Position numbers and translations under genes: made by a program. A model generated the notes under the pieces. It was not told the DNA's origin. It searched no databases and saw nothing but the letters and a program-made list of their open reading frames with translations. A DNA stretch of 64,000 nt from AP-15 sp963762575 (GTDB taxonomy: Bacteria > Pseudomonadota > Alphaproteobacteria > ATCC43930 > CGMCC-115725), in the NCBI GenBank assembly GCA_963762575.1, contig CAVXLL010000016.1, positions 248,001-312,000 of the forward strand, read 5' to 3'. Below are positions 43,286 to 52,514 of the stretch, piece after piece. How positions within the stretch are numbered: the first letter of the stretch is position 1; each line of letters opens with the position of its first letter.

Positions 43286-44395
43286 ATGCGACCCAATCAT
43301 CGAATGGTTTCACGCCCGCTGTTCGCCATCCTATCAGCAGTTGCTTTTGCAAGTCTTCTGGTTCAACCGTCGACAACGAAAGCTGCAACTTACGATTATG
43401 TAGCGCCGCAAGTCGCTCCGCTGAGCGCCAGCAATCTCGGGATGGCGGACATCTCGGCGATCCTGAATGAGCAAGTCGCCAAGCCCTATCTCGTCGCCTA
43501 CAAGCTCACGACCAGGGACGCCAGCGGCGCGATCGCAGGTTTGGCGCCGCTCAAAGTCGTTCCGACCGACGATCCCGAACACCCCTACCTCGGCGTATTT
43601 CAAAACCAGATCAACGCGACCCAGTTCGCGACCTACCTCGGCTATTCGACGAATTTCGGCACCTGGCGTACGCTCGGCCAAATCCACAGCCCGGCAAGCC
43701 AACCCGATATCCGCATTCTCGCCGATGACAGCGTCCTTTACGCGGAGGAATACGACCCTTCGGGCAGGCCTGATATCAGAATTCAATACTATGGCAATGC
43801 CCGTCTCACCGGCCTTCAGGCGCTCATTGCGAACCCTGCTGTCGCACCCACCACGGCAATGACACTAGCGAGAACGCCGATGGCCAAGGCCGACGGAACC
43901 CCCGAATTCGGGCGGATCAGCTACAGCGGCGCCATCGAGAGCTCGACTGTCGAAGTAACCCATCACTATTATCATATGGGTCAACGCGACCTCGAGGCCG
44001 ACGGGACCCTGACCAATTTCAAGAACTGGTCGAGTGCCGCTGATACCGTCGTCAACAATCTCGTGACCAATGCGGGCGGCAACGGCAAGATCGGCGATCG
44101 CGAGATCTTCGAGGTCGGCTCACAAGTCTATGAGGTCGTCGAGGCACAAGTAAATCCGGCATCGGCCAACGATTACGGGTCCTGGCGGCTTTTCCTGATC
44201 GACAGGAGGACCAGCGCGATCCAGCGGCTGAGCCCGCAGCTCGTGGGCGGAGCTCAGTCCCTCGGCAACCCGACGGTCTCTTTCGTTACATTGCCGAACG
44301 GCGCCCCGGCGCTGGTGTTCACATGCTTTGTTTTCGGCGCCAATAGCGGCACGACACCGCCGGGAGAACACATTTTCGTCTATCCTCTCCCGTAA
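43286..44395 (+). CDS. Secreted hypothetical protein
   Basis: A 369-residue protein with an N-terminal signal peptide (SRPLFAILSAVAFASLLVQ, cleavage near TKA-AT at about 33). The mature part is soluble with beta-rich segments (IRILADDSVLYAEEYDPSGR, FGRISYSGAIESSTVEVTHH) and few cysteines. No family recognised. It could be a periplasmic or extracellular binding or structural protein. It is followed by thrS on the same strand after 185 bases. Confidence 0.6.
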   Translation: MRPNHRMVSRPLFAILSAVAFASLLVQPSTTKAATYDYVAPQVAPLSASNLGMADISAILNEQVAKPYLVAYKLTTRDASGAIAGLAPLKVVPTDDPEHPYLGVFQNQINATQFATYLGYSTNFGTWRTLGQIHSPASQPDIRILADDSVLYAEEYDPSGRPDIRIQYYGNARLTGLQALIANPAVAPTTAMTLARTPMAKADGTPEFGRISYSGAIESSTVEVTHHYYHMGQRDLEADGTLTNFKNWSSAADTVVNNLVTNAGGNGKIGDREIFEVGSQVYEVVEAQVNPASANDYGSWRLFLIDRRTSAIQRLSPQLVGGAQSLGNPTVSFVTLPNGAPALVFTCFVFGANSGTTPPGEHIFVYPLP

Positions 44396-44580
44396 CAGCA
44401 AAACCTGTGTGTGAGCTATCTCACCCACGCCAGAACCGGTTACCCGCGGCGGGAACCGCGAACTGCGATACTCGAAGATGCTCGGGCCGCTTGAAAGATG
44501 CTGCTTCGAAGGTGACATGATTGTCGAAGCCTCGGGCTTCGGCTAAACCGGCCATCTTCAATATTTCCCAGAGCGCGACG

Positions 44581-46554
44581 ATGCACCACCAGTCCTCTGC
44601 CGCCCAAAGGTCGGAAAGTCTGACGGGTGTGGCGCCGATCGTCGTAACCCTGCCGGATGGCAAGCGTCTCGAATTTGCCGGTGCGGTCTCCGGTGCCGAA
44701 ATTGCCGCCGCGATTGGGCCGGGTTTGGCGAAGGCGGCGGTCGCGGTTCGGGTCGACGGCCGGCCGCGCGATCTCGCGACCGTGGTCGACCATGACGCCG
44801 TTGTTGCGATCATCACTCGGGGGATGCCGGAAGGGCTCGAGATCTTGCGCCACGATGCAGCCCACGTCATGGCGGAAGCGGTCAAGGAATTGTATCCCGA
44901 CACGCAGGTCACTTTCGGGCCGGCGACCGAAACCGGGTTTTATTACGATTTCGCGCGTGCCGAGCCGTTCACGCCCGAAGATCTCGAGCGGATCGAAGCG
45001 CGCATGCGCGAGATCGTGGGCCGCGACGAGAAGATCACGCGCGAGGTCTGGGATCGCGGCGACGCGATCGCCTTCTTCGATCGCAGCGGCGAGACCTATA
45101 AGGCCGAGTATATCGGCGAGATCGCGGAGGGCGAGGAGATCAGTCTCTACCGGCAAGGCGATTTCGTGGACCTCTGCGTCGGCCCGCATCTGCCCTCGAC
45201 CGGTTATCTCGGCCAGGCCTTTAAGCTGATGAACGTCGCCGGCGCGTATTGGCGCGGCGACCCGAGAAATGCCCAGCTGCAGCGCGTCTACGGCACTGCC
45301 TTTGCGAGCCAGAAGGAGCTCGACCAATACCTCTTTCAGCTCGAAGAAGCCCAGCGCCGCGACCATCGCCGGCTCGGCCGCGAGCTCGACCTCTTCCACG
45401 TCGGCGAGGAGGCGGTCGGCAGCGTTTTCTGGCATCCAAAGGGATGGAGGCTGTTCCGCATCATCGAGAATTACTTGCGGATGCGGCTCGACGCGGCCGG
45501 CTATCTCGAGGTCAAAGCCCCGCAATTGCTCGATCGCAGCCTTTGGGAAGCTTCCGGGCACTGGGAAAAATTTCGCGAGAACATGTTCATCGCCGAAAGC
45601 CGCGACGACAAGGTGCTGGCCTTGAAGCCGATGAATTGCCCCGGGCACGTGCTGATTTTCCGCAACCGGCTGCGCAGCTACCGCGAACTGCCGCTGCGCC
45701 TCGCGGAATTCGGCAGCTGCCACCGCAACGAGCCGTCCGGGGCCTTGCACGGGATTATGCGGGTTCGCGCCTTCACGCAGGACGACGCGCACATCTTCTG
45801 CACGGAGGATCAGGTCACCGCGGAATTGATCGCCTTTTGCGATCTGCTCCTCTCGGTCTATCGGGATTTCGGGTTCGAAGACGTGGCGATCAAATTTGCC
45901 GATCGGCCTGCGGTGCGCGCCGGCGCGGACGAGGTCTGGGATCGCGCCGAGGCGGCATTGCGCAATGCCGTCGAAGCCGCGGGCCTGTCCTACACCCTAA
46001 ATCCGGGCGAAGGGGCCTTTTACGGACCCAAGCTCGAATTTGTCTTGCGCGACGCACTGGGCCGCGACTGGCAGTGCGGCACCCTGCAGCTCGATTTTGT
46101 TCTGCCGGAACGCCTCGACGCGAGCTATGTCGGAGAAGACGGCGGACGGCACCGTCCGGCGATGCTGCACCGGGCCATTTTCGGGTCTCTCGAACGGTTC
46201 ATCGGCGTCCTGATCGAGCATTACGCGGGTCGTTTCCCGCTGTGGCTCGCGCCGGTCCAGGTCGTTGTCGCGTCGATTACTTCGGAGGCGACGGACTACG
46301 CCGCAGAGGTCGCCAGGGAATGCGCCGCGGCGGGGTTGCGGGTGGAGCTCGACGCCGGGAGCGAGAAGATCACTTACAAAGTGCGCGAGCACAGTCTTGC
46401 CAAGGTCCCGATCATGCTGGTCGTCGGTCGGCGCGAGGCGGCAAATCGATCGGTCGCCTTGCGTCGGCTTGGCGGCAAGGAACAAGAAGCCCTTGCGCTC
46501 GGCGAAGCGGTCGCTAGATTGAGCCGGGAAGCGGCGGTGCCGGGATCGGCCTGA
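44581..46554 (+). CDS. thrS: Threonine-tRNA ligase
   Basis: A 657-residue class II synthetase. The N-terminal TGS-like domain (IVVTLPDGKRLEFAG) is followed by the editing domain (HDAAHVMAEAVKELYPD), the catalytic domain with KPMNCPGHVLIFRNRL and RVRAFTQDDAHIFC, and an anticodon-binding domain near the end (QVVVASITSEATDYAAEVAR). It charges tRNA-Thr. The ATG at 44581 is preferred over an upstream start because family members begin near here. It leads into infC after 55 bases. Confidence 0.95.
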   Translation: MHHQSSAAQRSESLTGVAPIVVTLPDGKRLEFAGAVSGAEIAAAIGPGLAKAAVAVRVDGRPRDLATVVDHDAVVAIITRGMPEGLEILRHDAAHVMAEAVKELYPDTQVTFGPATETGFYYDFARAEPFTPEDLERIEARMREIVGRDEKITREVWDRGDAIAFFDRSGETYKAEYIGEIAEGEEISLYRQGDFVDLCVGPHLPSTGYLGQAFKLMNVAGAYWRGDPRNAQLQRVYGTAFASQKELDQYLFQLEEAQRRDHRRLGRELDLFHVGEEAVGSVFWHPKGWRLFRIIENYLRMRLDAAGYLEVKAPQLLDRSLWEASGHWEKFRENMFIAESRDDKVLALKPMNCPGHVLIFRNRLRSYRELPLRLAEFGSCHRNEPSGALHGIMRVRAFTQDDAHIFCTEDQVTAELIAFCDLLLSVYRDFGFEDVAIKFADRPAVRAGADEVWDRAEAALRNAVEAAGLSYTLNPGEGAFYGPKLEFVLRDALGRDWQCGTLQLDFVLPERLDASYVGEDGGRHRPAMLHRAIFGSLERFIGVLIEHYAGRFPLWLAPVQVVVASITSEATDYAAEVARECAAAGLRVELDAGSEKITYKVREHSLAKVPIMLVVGRREAANRSVALRRLGGKEQEALALGEAVARLSREAAVPGSA

Positions 46555-46609
46555 CCCGTCGCGCTGTTCCTATGGACCAACCCAGTCAATCGCCAAGAGG
46601 AGATAGTAC

Positions 46610-47146
46610 ATACCCAGACCACCGTTGAATCTCACTCCCATCCGTGAGGGACCCCGGATCAATGACGAGATCGGCGTCCCGCGCGTACGCCTCGTCGACG
46701 AGCGGGGCCAGATGGTGGGTGTTGTCGGGCGCAACGAAGCGCTCACCATGGCCGTCCAAGCCGGTCTCGATCTCGTCGAAATCGCGCCCAATGCCGATCC
46801 GCCAGTCTGTAAAATCCTAGATTTCGGGAAGTATAAATACGAAGAGCAAAAGAAAAAGAACGAAGCTCGTAAAAAGCAAAAAATCATCGAGGTCAAGGAA
46901 ATCAAATTGCGCCCCAGCATCGACGACCACGATTACGACGTCAAGCGGCGCAGTATGACAAAGTTCATCGAAGAGGGCGACAAGGTCAAGGTAACCATGC
47001 GGTTCCGCGGGCGCGAACTGGCGCACCAGGAATTGGGCATGGACGTCCTGATGCGGGTCAGGGGTGATCTCGACGAAATCGCTAAGGTCGAACAGATGCC
47101 GCGGATGGAAGGGCGTCAGATGACGATGGTCATGTCGCCCAAATAG
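46610..47146 (+). CDS. infC: Translation initiation factor IF-3 (likely AUA start)
   Basis: The protein is IF-3: REGPRINDEIGVPRVRLVDE, VGRNEALTMAVQAGLDLVEI, PPVCKILDFGKYKYEEQKKK, VKEIKLRPSIDDHDYDVKRR and MEGRQMTMVMSPK run in family order. A TTG at 46625 has no ribosome site, whereas ATA at 46610 has AGAGGAGA about 6 nt upstream and is in frame. This gives MPRPPLNLTPIREGPR, 178 residues. IF-3 genes typically start with AUU, AUC or AUA, because IF-3 rejects these codons and so limits its own synthesis. Confidence 0.9.
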   Translation: MPRPPLNLTPIREGPRINDEIGVPRVRLVDERGQMVGVVGRNEALTMAVQAGLDLVEIAPNADPPVCKILDFGKYKYEEQKKKNEARKKQKIIEVKEIKLRPSIDDHDYDVKRRSMTKFIEEGDKVKVTMRFRGRELAHQELGMDVLMRVRGDLDEIAKVEQMPRMEGRQMTMVMSPK

Positions 47147-47164
47147 AGCCGGCAGTCTCGGGCG

Positions 47165-47665
47165 CTATCGGTGGCCGAACCCGCCGGCATGGGCGACACC
47201 GTGACCAAAGCCGTTATGGGCGAAGGCGTTACCGAGGCGAAACGCTCGTCCTCGGCCCATGCCGCGGGCCAATCCGTAGCGGAACCCGCGGCGCCCCCGG
47301 CCGGTGTCGAACCCGTAACCGGGCCAGTACCCGTAGTCGGGCCAGTACCCGTAGTCGGGGGCGGAGACGTACCCCGGCAGGACACAGCCATCGTAATCAA
47401 GGCCTGGAGGGCAGGCATATGGGGTGGCGCGCGGCTGCGCAGCTGACGGCGGCGACCCGCGCAACACTGTCGGAGCAGCGCCATCGGAAGCGGCGGCGTC
47501 GTGTTCGATAGGATCAGGGGATCCGCGCATCACGAGCGTCGAAGAGACGAAGCCAGGGGGAGAGGAATGCGAAGCAGCTGCTTCGGCTATGGTGAAAGCC
47601 GCCAGGGCCGAGACCGCTGCGGCCGTCAACAGGACTGCGTGGACCAACGGTCTTGTGCGGCTCAT
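47165..47665 (-). CDS. Secreted glycine/tyrosine-rich protein
   Basis: A 166-residue protein with a signal peptide (MSRTRPLVHAVLLTAAAVSA, cleavage near AEA-AA) and a mature part rich in G, Y, R and P, including repeats such as DYGYWPDYGYWPGYGF and GFRYGLARGMGRGRAF, and a GHR C-terminus. GGAGA lies about 6 nt before the ATG. Function unknown. It is transcribed against the flanking ribosomal-protein and IF-3 genes, which are usually contiguous. Confidence 0.6.
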   Translation of the reverse strand: MSRTRPLVHAVLLTAAAVSALAAFTIAEAAASHSSPPGFVSSTLVMRGSPDPIEHDAAASDGAAPTVLRGSPPSAAQPRATPYACPPGLDYDGCVLPGYVSAPDYGYWPDYGYWPGYGFDTGRGRRGFRYGLARGMGRGRAFRLGNAFAHNGFGHGVAHAGGFGHR

Positions 47666-47744
47666 TGCAGGTCTCCTCTGCCTTTTGCTACGAGTGTGAT
47701 TTATTCCTTCGGCAACGCTTGAAAAGAGAGGCGAGGTGCCGCGC

Positions 47745-47773
47745 TTGCCTTCATGGCTTGGCATCGCTATATA
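47745..47773 (+). promoter_or_regulatory. Promoter of rpmI-rplT
   Basis: TTGCCT (47745-47750) and TATATA (47768-47773) are spaced by 17 bases, 63 bases upstream of rpmI. The -10 lies within the perfect palindrome CGCTATATAGCG (47765-47776). GCTATATA-like -10 boxes are common in alphaproteobacterial stable-RNA and ribosomal promoters. Needed here because an opposite-strand gene separates rpmI from infC. Confidence 0.65.
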
Positions 47774-47836
47774 GCGCCGCTCGAATGAGTGGCGGGCCGG
47801 GTGCCTCGGCGCCGCAGGCCTGAGACGGAAATCGAG

Positions 47837-48040
47837 ATGCCCAAGTTGAAGACGAAGAGCGGTGCAAAGAAGCGCTTTGGCCGCACCGCCACAGGCAAGA
47901 TCAAACGGAACTGGGGCCACAAGCGCCACCGGCTGATCAGCAAATCGACCCAGGGTAAGCGACTGCGGCGCGGCACCACGACAATGGAGCCCGGCGACGC
48001 CAAGCTCGTCCTGACCTACATGCCCTATCTCCGGAGCTGA
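47837..48040 (+). CDS. rpmI: Ribosomal protein bL35
   Basis: A 67-residue basic protein: MPKLKTKSGAKKRFGRTATG and HKRHRLISKSTQGKRLRRGT are the bL35 signatures, ending YMPYLRS. Large-subunit protein. rplT starts three bases after its stop. Confidence 0.97.
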   Translation: MPKLKTKSGAKKRFGRTATGKIKRNWGHKRHRLISKSTQGKRLRRGTTTMEPGDAKLVLTYMPYLRS

Positions 48041-48043
48041 GCC

Positions 48044-48427
48044 GTGGCGCGCGTCAAACGCGGGGTTACCACCCACGCCCGCCACAAGAAGGTTCTCGAG
48101 CTCGCGAAGGGCTATCGCGGGCGCGGCAGTGCCGCCTACCGCGTCGCGATCGAAAAGGTCGAGAAGGCGCTGCAATACGCCTACCGCGACCGGCGCAACC
48201 GCAAGCGCGATTTCCGCGCCCTGTGGATCCAGCGGATCAACGCCGGCGCACGGCAGCACGGGTTGACCTACTCGCAGTTCATGCACGGCATCAAGCTGGC
48301 CGGGCTCGATCTCGACCGCAAGGTGCTGTCCGATATCGCGATCCGCGAGCCCGAGGCATTCCAGGCAATTGCCGCCACCGCGCAGGCGGCGCTCCAGAAG
48401 GCACAGCCGGCGGCCGCCGCAGCCTGA
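48044..48427 (+). CDS. rplT: Ribosomal protein bL20
   Basis: A 127-residue basic protein with GTG start: MARVKRGVTTHARHKKVLEL, AKGYRGRGSAAYRVAIEKVE, RDRRNRKRDFRALWIQRINA and HGIKLAGLDLDRKVLSDIAI. It binds 23S rRNA early in 50S assembly and in many bacteria represses its own operon. pheST, which often follows, is absent; a broken amidohydrolase gene comes next. Confidence 0.97.
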   Translation: MARVKRGVTTHARHKKVLELAKGYRGRGSAAYRVAIEKVEKALQYAYRDRRNRKRDFRALWIQRINAGARQHGLTYSQFMHGIKLAGLDLDRKVLSDIAIREPEAFQAIAATAQAALQKAQPAAAAA

Positions 48428-48487
48428 GCCAAAAATCGCCGCAGTAAGCCCGTCAAAGGGCCGGTAAAAACTCGACCGAAGGAGGAA

Positions 48488-49321
48488 ATGATGCTGATCG
48501 TCAATTCCCAAATCCACATCTGGGAAGACGCCAAGATGTCGCCGCATCACCGGCAGATCCCGACCTATTCGATGGACGACGCGCTGAAGGAGATGGCGGA
48601 GGCCGGGGTCGACGCGGCGGTGCATCCATCCGCCCAGCACGCTCGGCGAGAAGGTCAACGAGCTGGCGGTCGAGGCGGTTAGCCGGCACCCCGACAAATT
48701 CTGCATTCTCGGGCATTTCGACCTGCAAAGCGCCGAACCGCGAGGCGATCGTCAAGAACTGGCGGCACGCGGCCCGGCATGCTCGGCTTTCGTTTTACCT
48801 TCAACCAGCCGCATCAGCAGGGCTGGTGGACCGACGGCTCGCTCGACTGGTTCTGGGCGGCCTGCGAAAGGGAGAAATTGCCGGTCGGGCTCCTGGCCGG
48901 CGGGCATATGGCCGCTTTCGCCAAAATCGCCGAGCGCCATCCCGGACTCAAACTGCACATCGACCACATGGGCCGCCACGGGGGCGGCGGCGCCGCAAAG
49001 GACGACGGGGCCTTCGCCGATCTGGGCGAGATGCTGGCCGTTGCCAAATATCCCAATGTCGCGCTCAAGCTCTCCGGCGCGCCGAGCTATTCGAGCGAGC
49101 ACTACCCCTATCGAAACATCCACAAGTACATCCGGCAGATGTTCGATGCGTTCGGCCCGCAACGCTGCTTCTGGGGGACTGACATCACCCGCATGCCGTG
49201 CTCCTACCGGCAATGCGTCACGATGTTCACCGAGGAGCTGCCCTGGCTGCAGGGCCGCGACAAGGAGTTGGTCATGGGACAGGCCGTCTGCGACTGGCTC
49301 GGCTGGAAGCGGCCCGCCTGA
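48488..49321 (+). pseudogene. Amidohydrolase family 2 gene with three clustered one-base insertions
   Basis: ATG at 48488 follows AAGGAGGAA. The frame reads NSQIHIWEDAKMSPHHRQI and IPTYSMDDALKEMAEAGVDA, the metal-binding opening of amidohydrolase_2 proteins. It then shifts at 48623 (extra C: GTG-C-ATC), 48738 (extra C: GAA-C-CGC) and 48772 (extra G: GCG-G-CCC). Removing those three bases gives HPPSTLGEKVNELAVEAVSR, HPDKFCILGHFDLQSAE, then NWRHAPGMLGFRFTF and continues to TDITRMPCSYRQCVTMFTEE. The net is one codon. About 276 residues if intact. A metal-dependent hydrolase; substrate unknown. Confidence 0.75.
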
Positions 49322-49355
49322 TCGGGGCCTTGGCCGGGGCGAGAGCCAGGCGGCG

Positions 49356-50177
49356 CTACCGCGAAGCCGCGCCGTCCGCCTCGGCTGCCGCTTCGGGTTT
49401 AGGTGCCGGCTCACCTTCGGAGCCGGCCGCGGCAGTGCCGCCACTCGGGGCGTCGGCGGCGGCATAGGCCGTCGGGTCCTTCCGCCACAGCTGGATGCCG
49501 CCGGTCAGGCCGTCGGTATTGGGCACGATCGTGACATCGGGCGGCAGCGGAAAGGTAATGTCCTTGGCATTGCCGCCGCCGATGTAGAGATGGTCGAAGC
49601 GGACGACCTCGCGCAGGATGTCGATCACTTTGGCAACCCGCTTGTTCCAAGCCTTCCGGCCCTTCTTTTTGCGGGCGGCATTGCCGATGTATTCATCGTA
49701 GGTCTTGTTCCCGCTTACTGGGTGATGAGCCAGCTCGAGGTGGGGCATAATCTCGCCGTCGCGGAAAAGCGACGTCCCGGCACCGGTCCCGAGGGTCAGC
49801 ACCATCTCCAGCCCTTGACCCTTGATGGCGCCGAAACCCTGGACATCGGCATCGTTGAGCACCCGGACCGGCTTGCCCAGATGCTCGGCGAGCGCCGATT
49901 GCAGATCGAACCCTGCCAAGGCGTCGGTGCCGAGATTGGGCGCGGTAATGACGCGCCCCTCGCGGACATAGCCCGGGAAGCCGACCGAGACCCGCTCGAA
50001 GGTGCCGAGTGGCGCGGCCGCCTGGTCAATGGCGTGGACGAGATCCTCGGGGGCGACCGGCTTGGGCGGCGTCGGCACCCGCTGCCGCTCGCCGATCATG
50101 GCTCCGGCCTCGTCGAGCAGCGCGGCTTTGATCCCGGTCCCGCCGATATCGATTGCGAGCGTGCGAGGTACGTTCAT
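49356..50177 (-). CDS. ppgK: Polyphosphate glucokinase-like ROK-family protein
   Basis: A 273-residue ROK kinase. LAIDIGGTGIKAALLDEAGA is the phosphate-binding motif, VLNDADVQGFGAIKG holds the catalytic aspartate in N-D-A-D, and VLTLGTGAGTSLFRDGEI is the second phosphate loop. HLELAHHPVSGNKTYDEYIG and NKRVAKVIDILREVVRFD match PPGK, which phosphorylates glucose with polyphosphate or ATP. The C-terminus has an unusual Ala/Pro/Glu-rich tail (EPAPKPEAAAEADGAASR) not needed for activity. Confidence 0.8.
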   Translation of the reverse strand: MNVPRTLAIDIGGTGIKAALLDEAGAMIGERQRVPTPPKPVAPEDLVHAIDQAAAPLGTFERVSVGFPGYVREGRVITAPNLGTDALAGFDLQSALAEHLGKPVRVLNDADVQGFGAIKGQGLEMVLTLGTGAGTSLFRDGEIMPHLELAHHPVSGNKTYDEYIGNAARKKKGRKAWNKRVAKVIDILREVVRFDHLYIGGGNAKDITFPLPPDVTIVPNTDGLTGGIQLWRKDPTAYAAADAPSGGTAAAGSEGEPAPKPEAAAEADGAASR

Positions 50178-50324
50178 AGCTCGTTTTTGTCCTGCCAGGA
50201 ATACCCGTGCGCTCCGGCGTTCGCCGTTGCGCTTCCTCCGCTTGCAAGTGCGGCTGGAAGGCATTCGGGTCAAGCTTATTTGTGGGTATGCTAGGCCGAT
50301 GCAGTGGATCATGGCGGAGTGGGG

Positions 50325-52416
50325 ATGCGTATTACGGCGACCATGATGAAGATTGCGGCGCTCGTTGGTTTGGTGGCGGTGCTCTCGTTGGGGAACGCAC
50401 GGGCAGGCGGCCCTCCGGCGCCGGAAGATCTGGTCAAGGCCGACCTCGTCGCGGAAACTGCCTCGATCGCGGCGGGTGCAGACTCTGTGGGTCGATCTCC
50501 ATCTCAAGGTCAAGCCGGGCTGGCATATTTATTGGCAGAACCCCGGTGATTCCGGCCTGCCGACGGCGATCGACTGGAAGCTGCCGCGCGGGTTTTCGGC
50601 GGGGCACATCCTCTGGCCGGCACCCGAGCATTTCGTGCAAAACGGTATCGGCAATTACGGCTATGCCGGAACCGTCGATCTCCTCGTCCCGATCGCTGCC
50701 CCGAAAGAGCTGGCGGCCGGACAGACCGGCCTGCTCGACGCCGAAGCATCCTGGCTCGCATGCGCCAACATCTGCATCCCGGGCAGCGCCAAGTTAAGTT
50801 TAAATCTGCCGGTCGCGGCGCACGCCGCCCCCGAGCCTGCCGTTGCGCAACTGTTCGCGGCGGCCCGCCGGAATATGCCGGTCCCGGCGCCTTTCGAGAT
50901 CCGCTTTGCGTCTGACGGGAATAATTTCCGACTGTTGGTTCCGTCGAGCGTCATTGGCGAACTGAAGAAGCCGAGGGGGATGTTTTTCCCGATCGAGGAA
51001 TCGCTGATCGATGCCGCCGCCCAGCCGCGTATAGAGCGGGATGGCGATGGTCTGACGATCCTGTTGCCGAAAGCTTCAGCAGGGATCGCCGCGCCAGCGA
51101 CGCTCGATGGCGTATTGTCGCTGCGCGGCGAGGATGGCGCCAAGCGCGCCTTTGAGATCAGCGCCAATCCCCTCGGGGCGGTGCCGGCCGCGAGCGGTAT
51201 CGTCTGGTGGCAGGCGCTGCTGCTGGCGTTTCTCGGCGGTGTCGTGCTCAACGCGATGCCCTGCGTGTTCCCAATCCTCTCCTTGAAACTGCTCAGCGTT
51301 GCTCAGCAGGCCCATGGGCACCGCTCCGAGCGAGTCTCACACGCGCTCGCCTATACCGCGGGAGTGCTTGCAAGCTTCGCTGCGCTGGGCATCGCGCTGC
51401 TCGCTCTGCGTGCCGGCGGCCAGGCGGTAGGATGGGGTTTTCAGCTGCAATCCCCGGTTTTTGTCGCCGTGCTCGCATATCTCCTCTTCGCAATGGGATT
51501 GAGCCTCTCCGGGGTCGCGGGCTTCGGCGGGATGCTCGCCGGCGTCGGCGGACGGTTCGCCGAGCGCTCGGGGCTCGTGGGCACGTTTTTCACCGGCGTC
51601 CTGGCGACGGTCGTAGCGACCCCCTGCACGGCCCCGTTTATGGGCGCCGCGCTGGGCTTTGCGCTGATCGCCCCCACGGCAATGGCGCTCGGCGTCTTTC
51701 TCGCGCTCGGCCTCGGGCTCGCCGCACCCTACCTGGTGGCCTCGCTCACCCACCGGTGGCAGCGCCTCATGCCAAAGCCGGGATCATGGATGGATTTCGT
51801 CAAACAGCTTCTTGCTTTCCCGCTCTATGGCACGGTCGCGTGGCTCCTCTGGGTGCTGATCCAGGAGGTCGGACCCGGCGACGCATTCGGTGCGTTGTTC
51901 GGGCTGGTGCTCGTCGCTTTCGCGGTGTGGGTCTATGGCCGGACGCGGCTTGCCGCCCCTGTCGGACGGATGCTCGGTATGGGGCTGGCCGCCGCCGGGA
52001 GCGCCGCTGCGATCTTCCTCGCCGTCTCCTTGACCGGAGCGGTGCCGGCCAAATCCGCCGTCTCCAGAGACGGATTGCCGTATGAGCCCTTTACAACACA
52101 GCGGCTCGCCGCTCTGGAGGCCGTGGGCAAGCCTGTTTTCGTCAATCTGACCGCGTCGTGGTGCGTTACCTGTCTGATCAATGAACGGGTTGTCCTCGAC
52201 CGCAGCGCCGTGCGCCGAGCCTTTGCGGAGCGCGGCATCGTCCCCCTCAAGGGTGACTGGACGAGCCAGAACCCGGAAATTACCCAATTCCTGCAGCAAT
52301 TCGGCCGCAGCGGTGTCCCGCTCTATCTGCTCTATACCGGCAGAGGAGGCGAGCCCCTAATGCTGCCGCAAATTTTGACCGCGGCGAGTGTGCTCGACGC
52401 GATCGGCAAAAGTTGA
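50325..52416 (+). pseudogene. DsbD-family protein-disulfide reductase with one frameshift
   Basis: ATG at 50325 follows GGAG. A signal peptide (MMKIAALVGLVAVLSLGNAR) leads into VKADLVAETASIAAG. After GGT an extra G at about 50478 shifts the frame; without it the protein continues QTLWVDLHLKVKPGWHIYW. Then come a DsbD alpha-type domain (WLACANICIPGSAKL), eight or so membrane helices with redox cysteines in NAMPCVFPILSLKLL and VVATPCTAPFMGAALGF, and a thioredoxin domain with SWCVTCLINERVVLDRS. It would pass electrons from cytoplasmic thioredoxin to periplasmic partners. Full length about 697 residues. Confidence 0.85.
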
Positions 52417-52514
52417 CCCGCCGCCCCGACGGGCACCGCCTTTCGCTCGGCCGCAAAATCAGCAGCAGTACATTACAGCATTGTGAAACGGGCGGGACCC
52501 GCAGCTGGGGGCAA

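Noticed and set aside
44521..44580. Upstream ATG for thrS
   Set aside because: Adds 20 residues absent from the family and lacks a ribosome site; 44581 fits better.
47165..48706. Long minus-strand frame extending over rpmI and rplT
   Set aside because: Only the part from 47665 is a plausible gene; the rest is antisense to two ribosomal protein genes.
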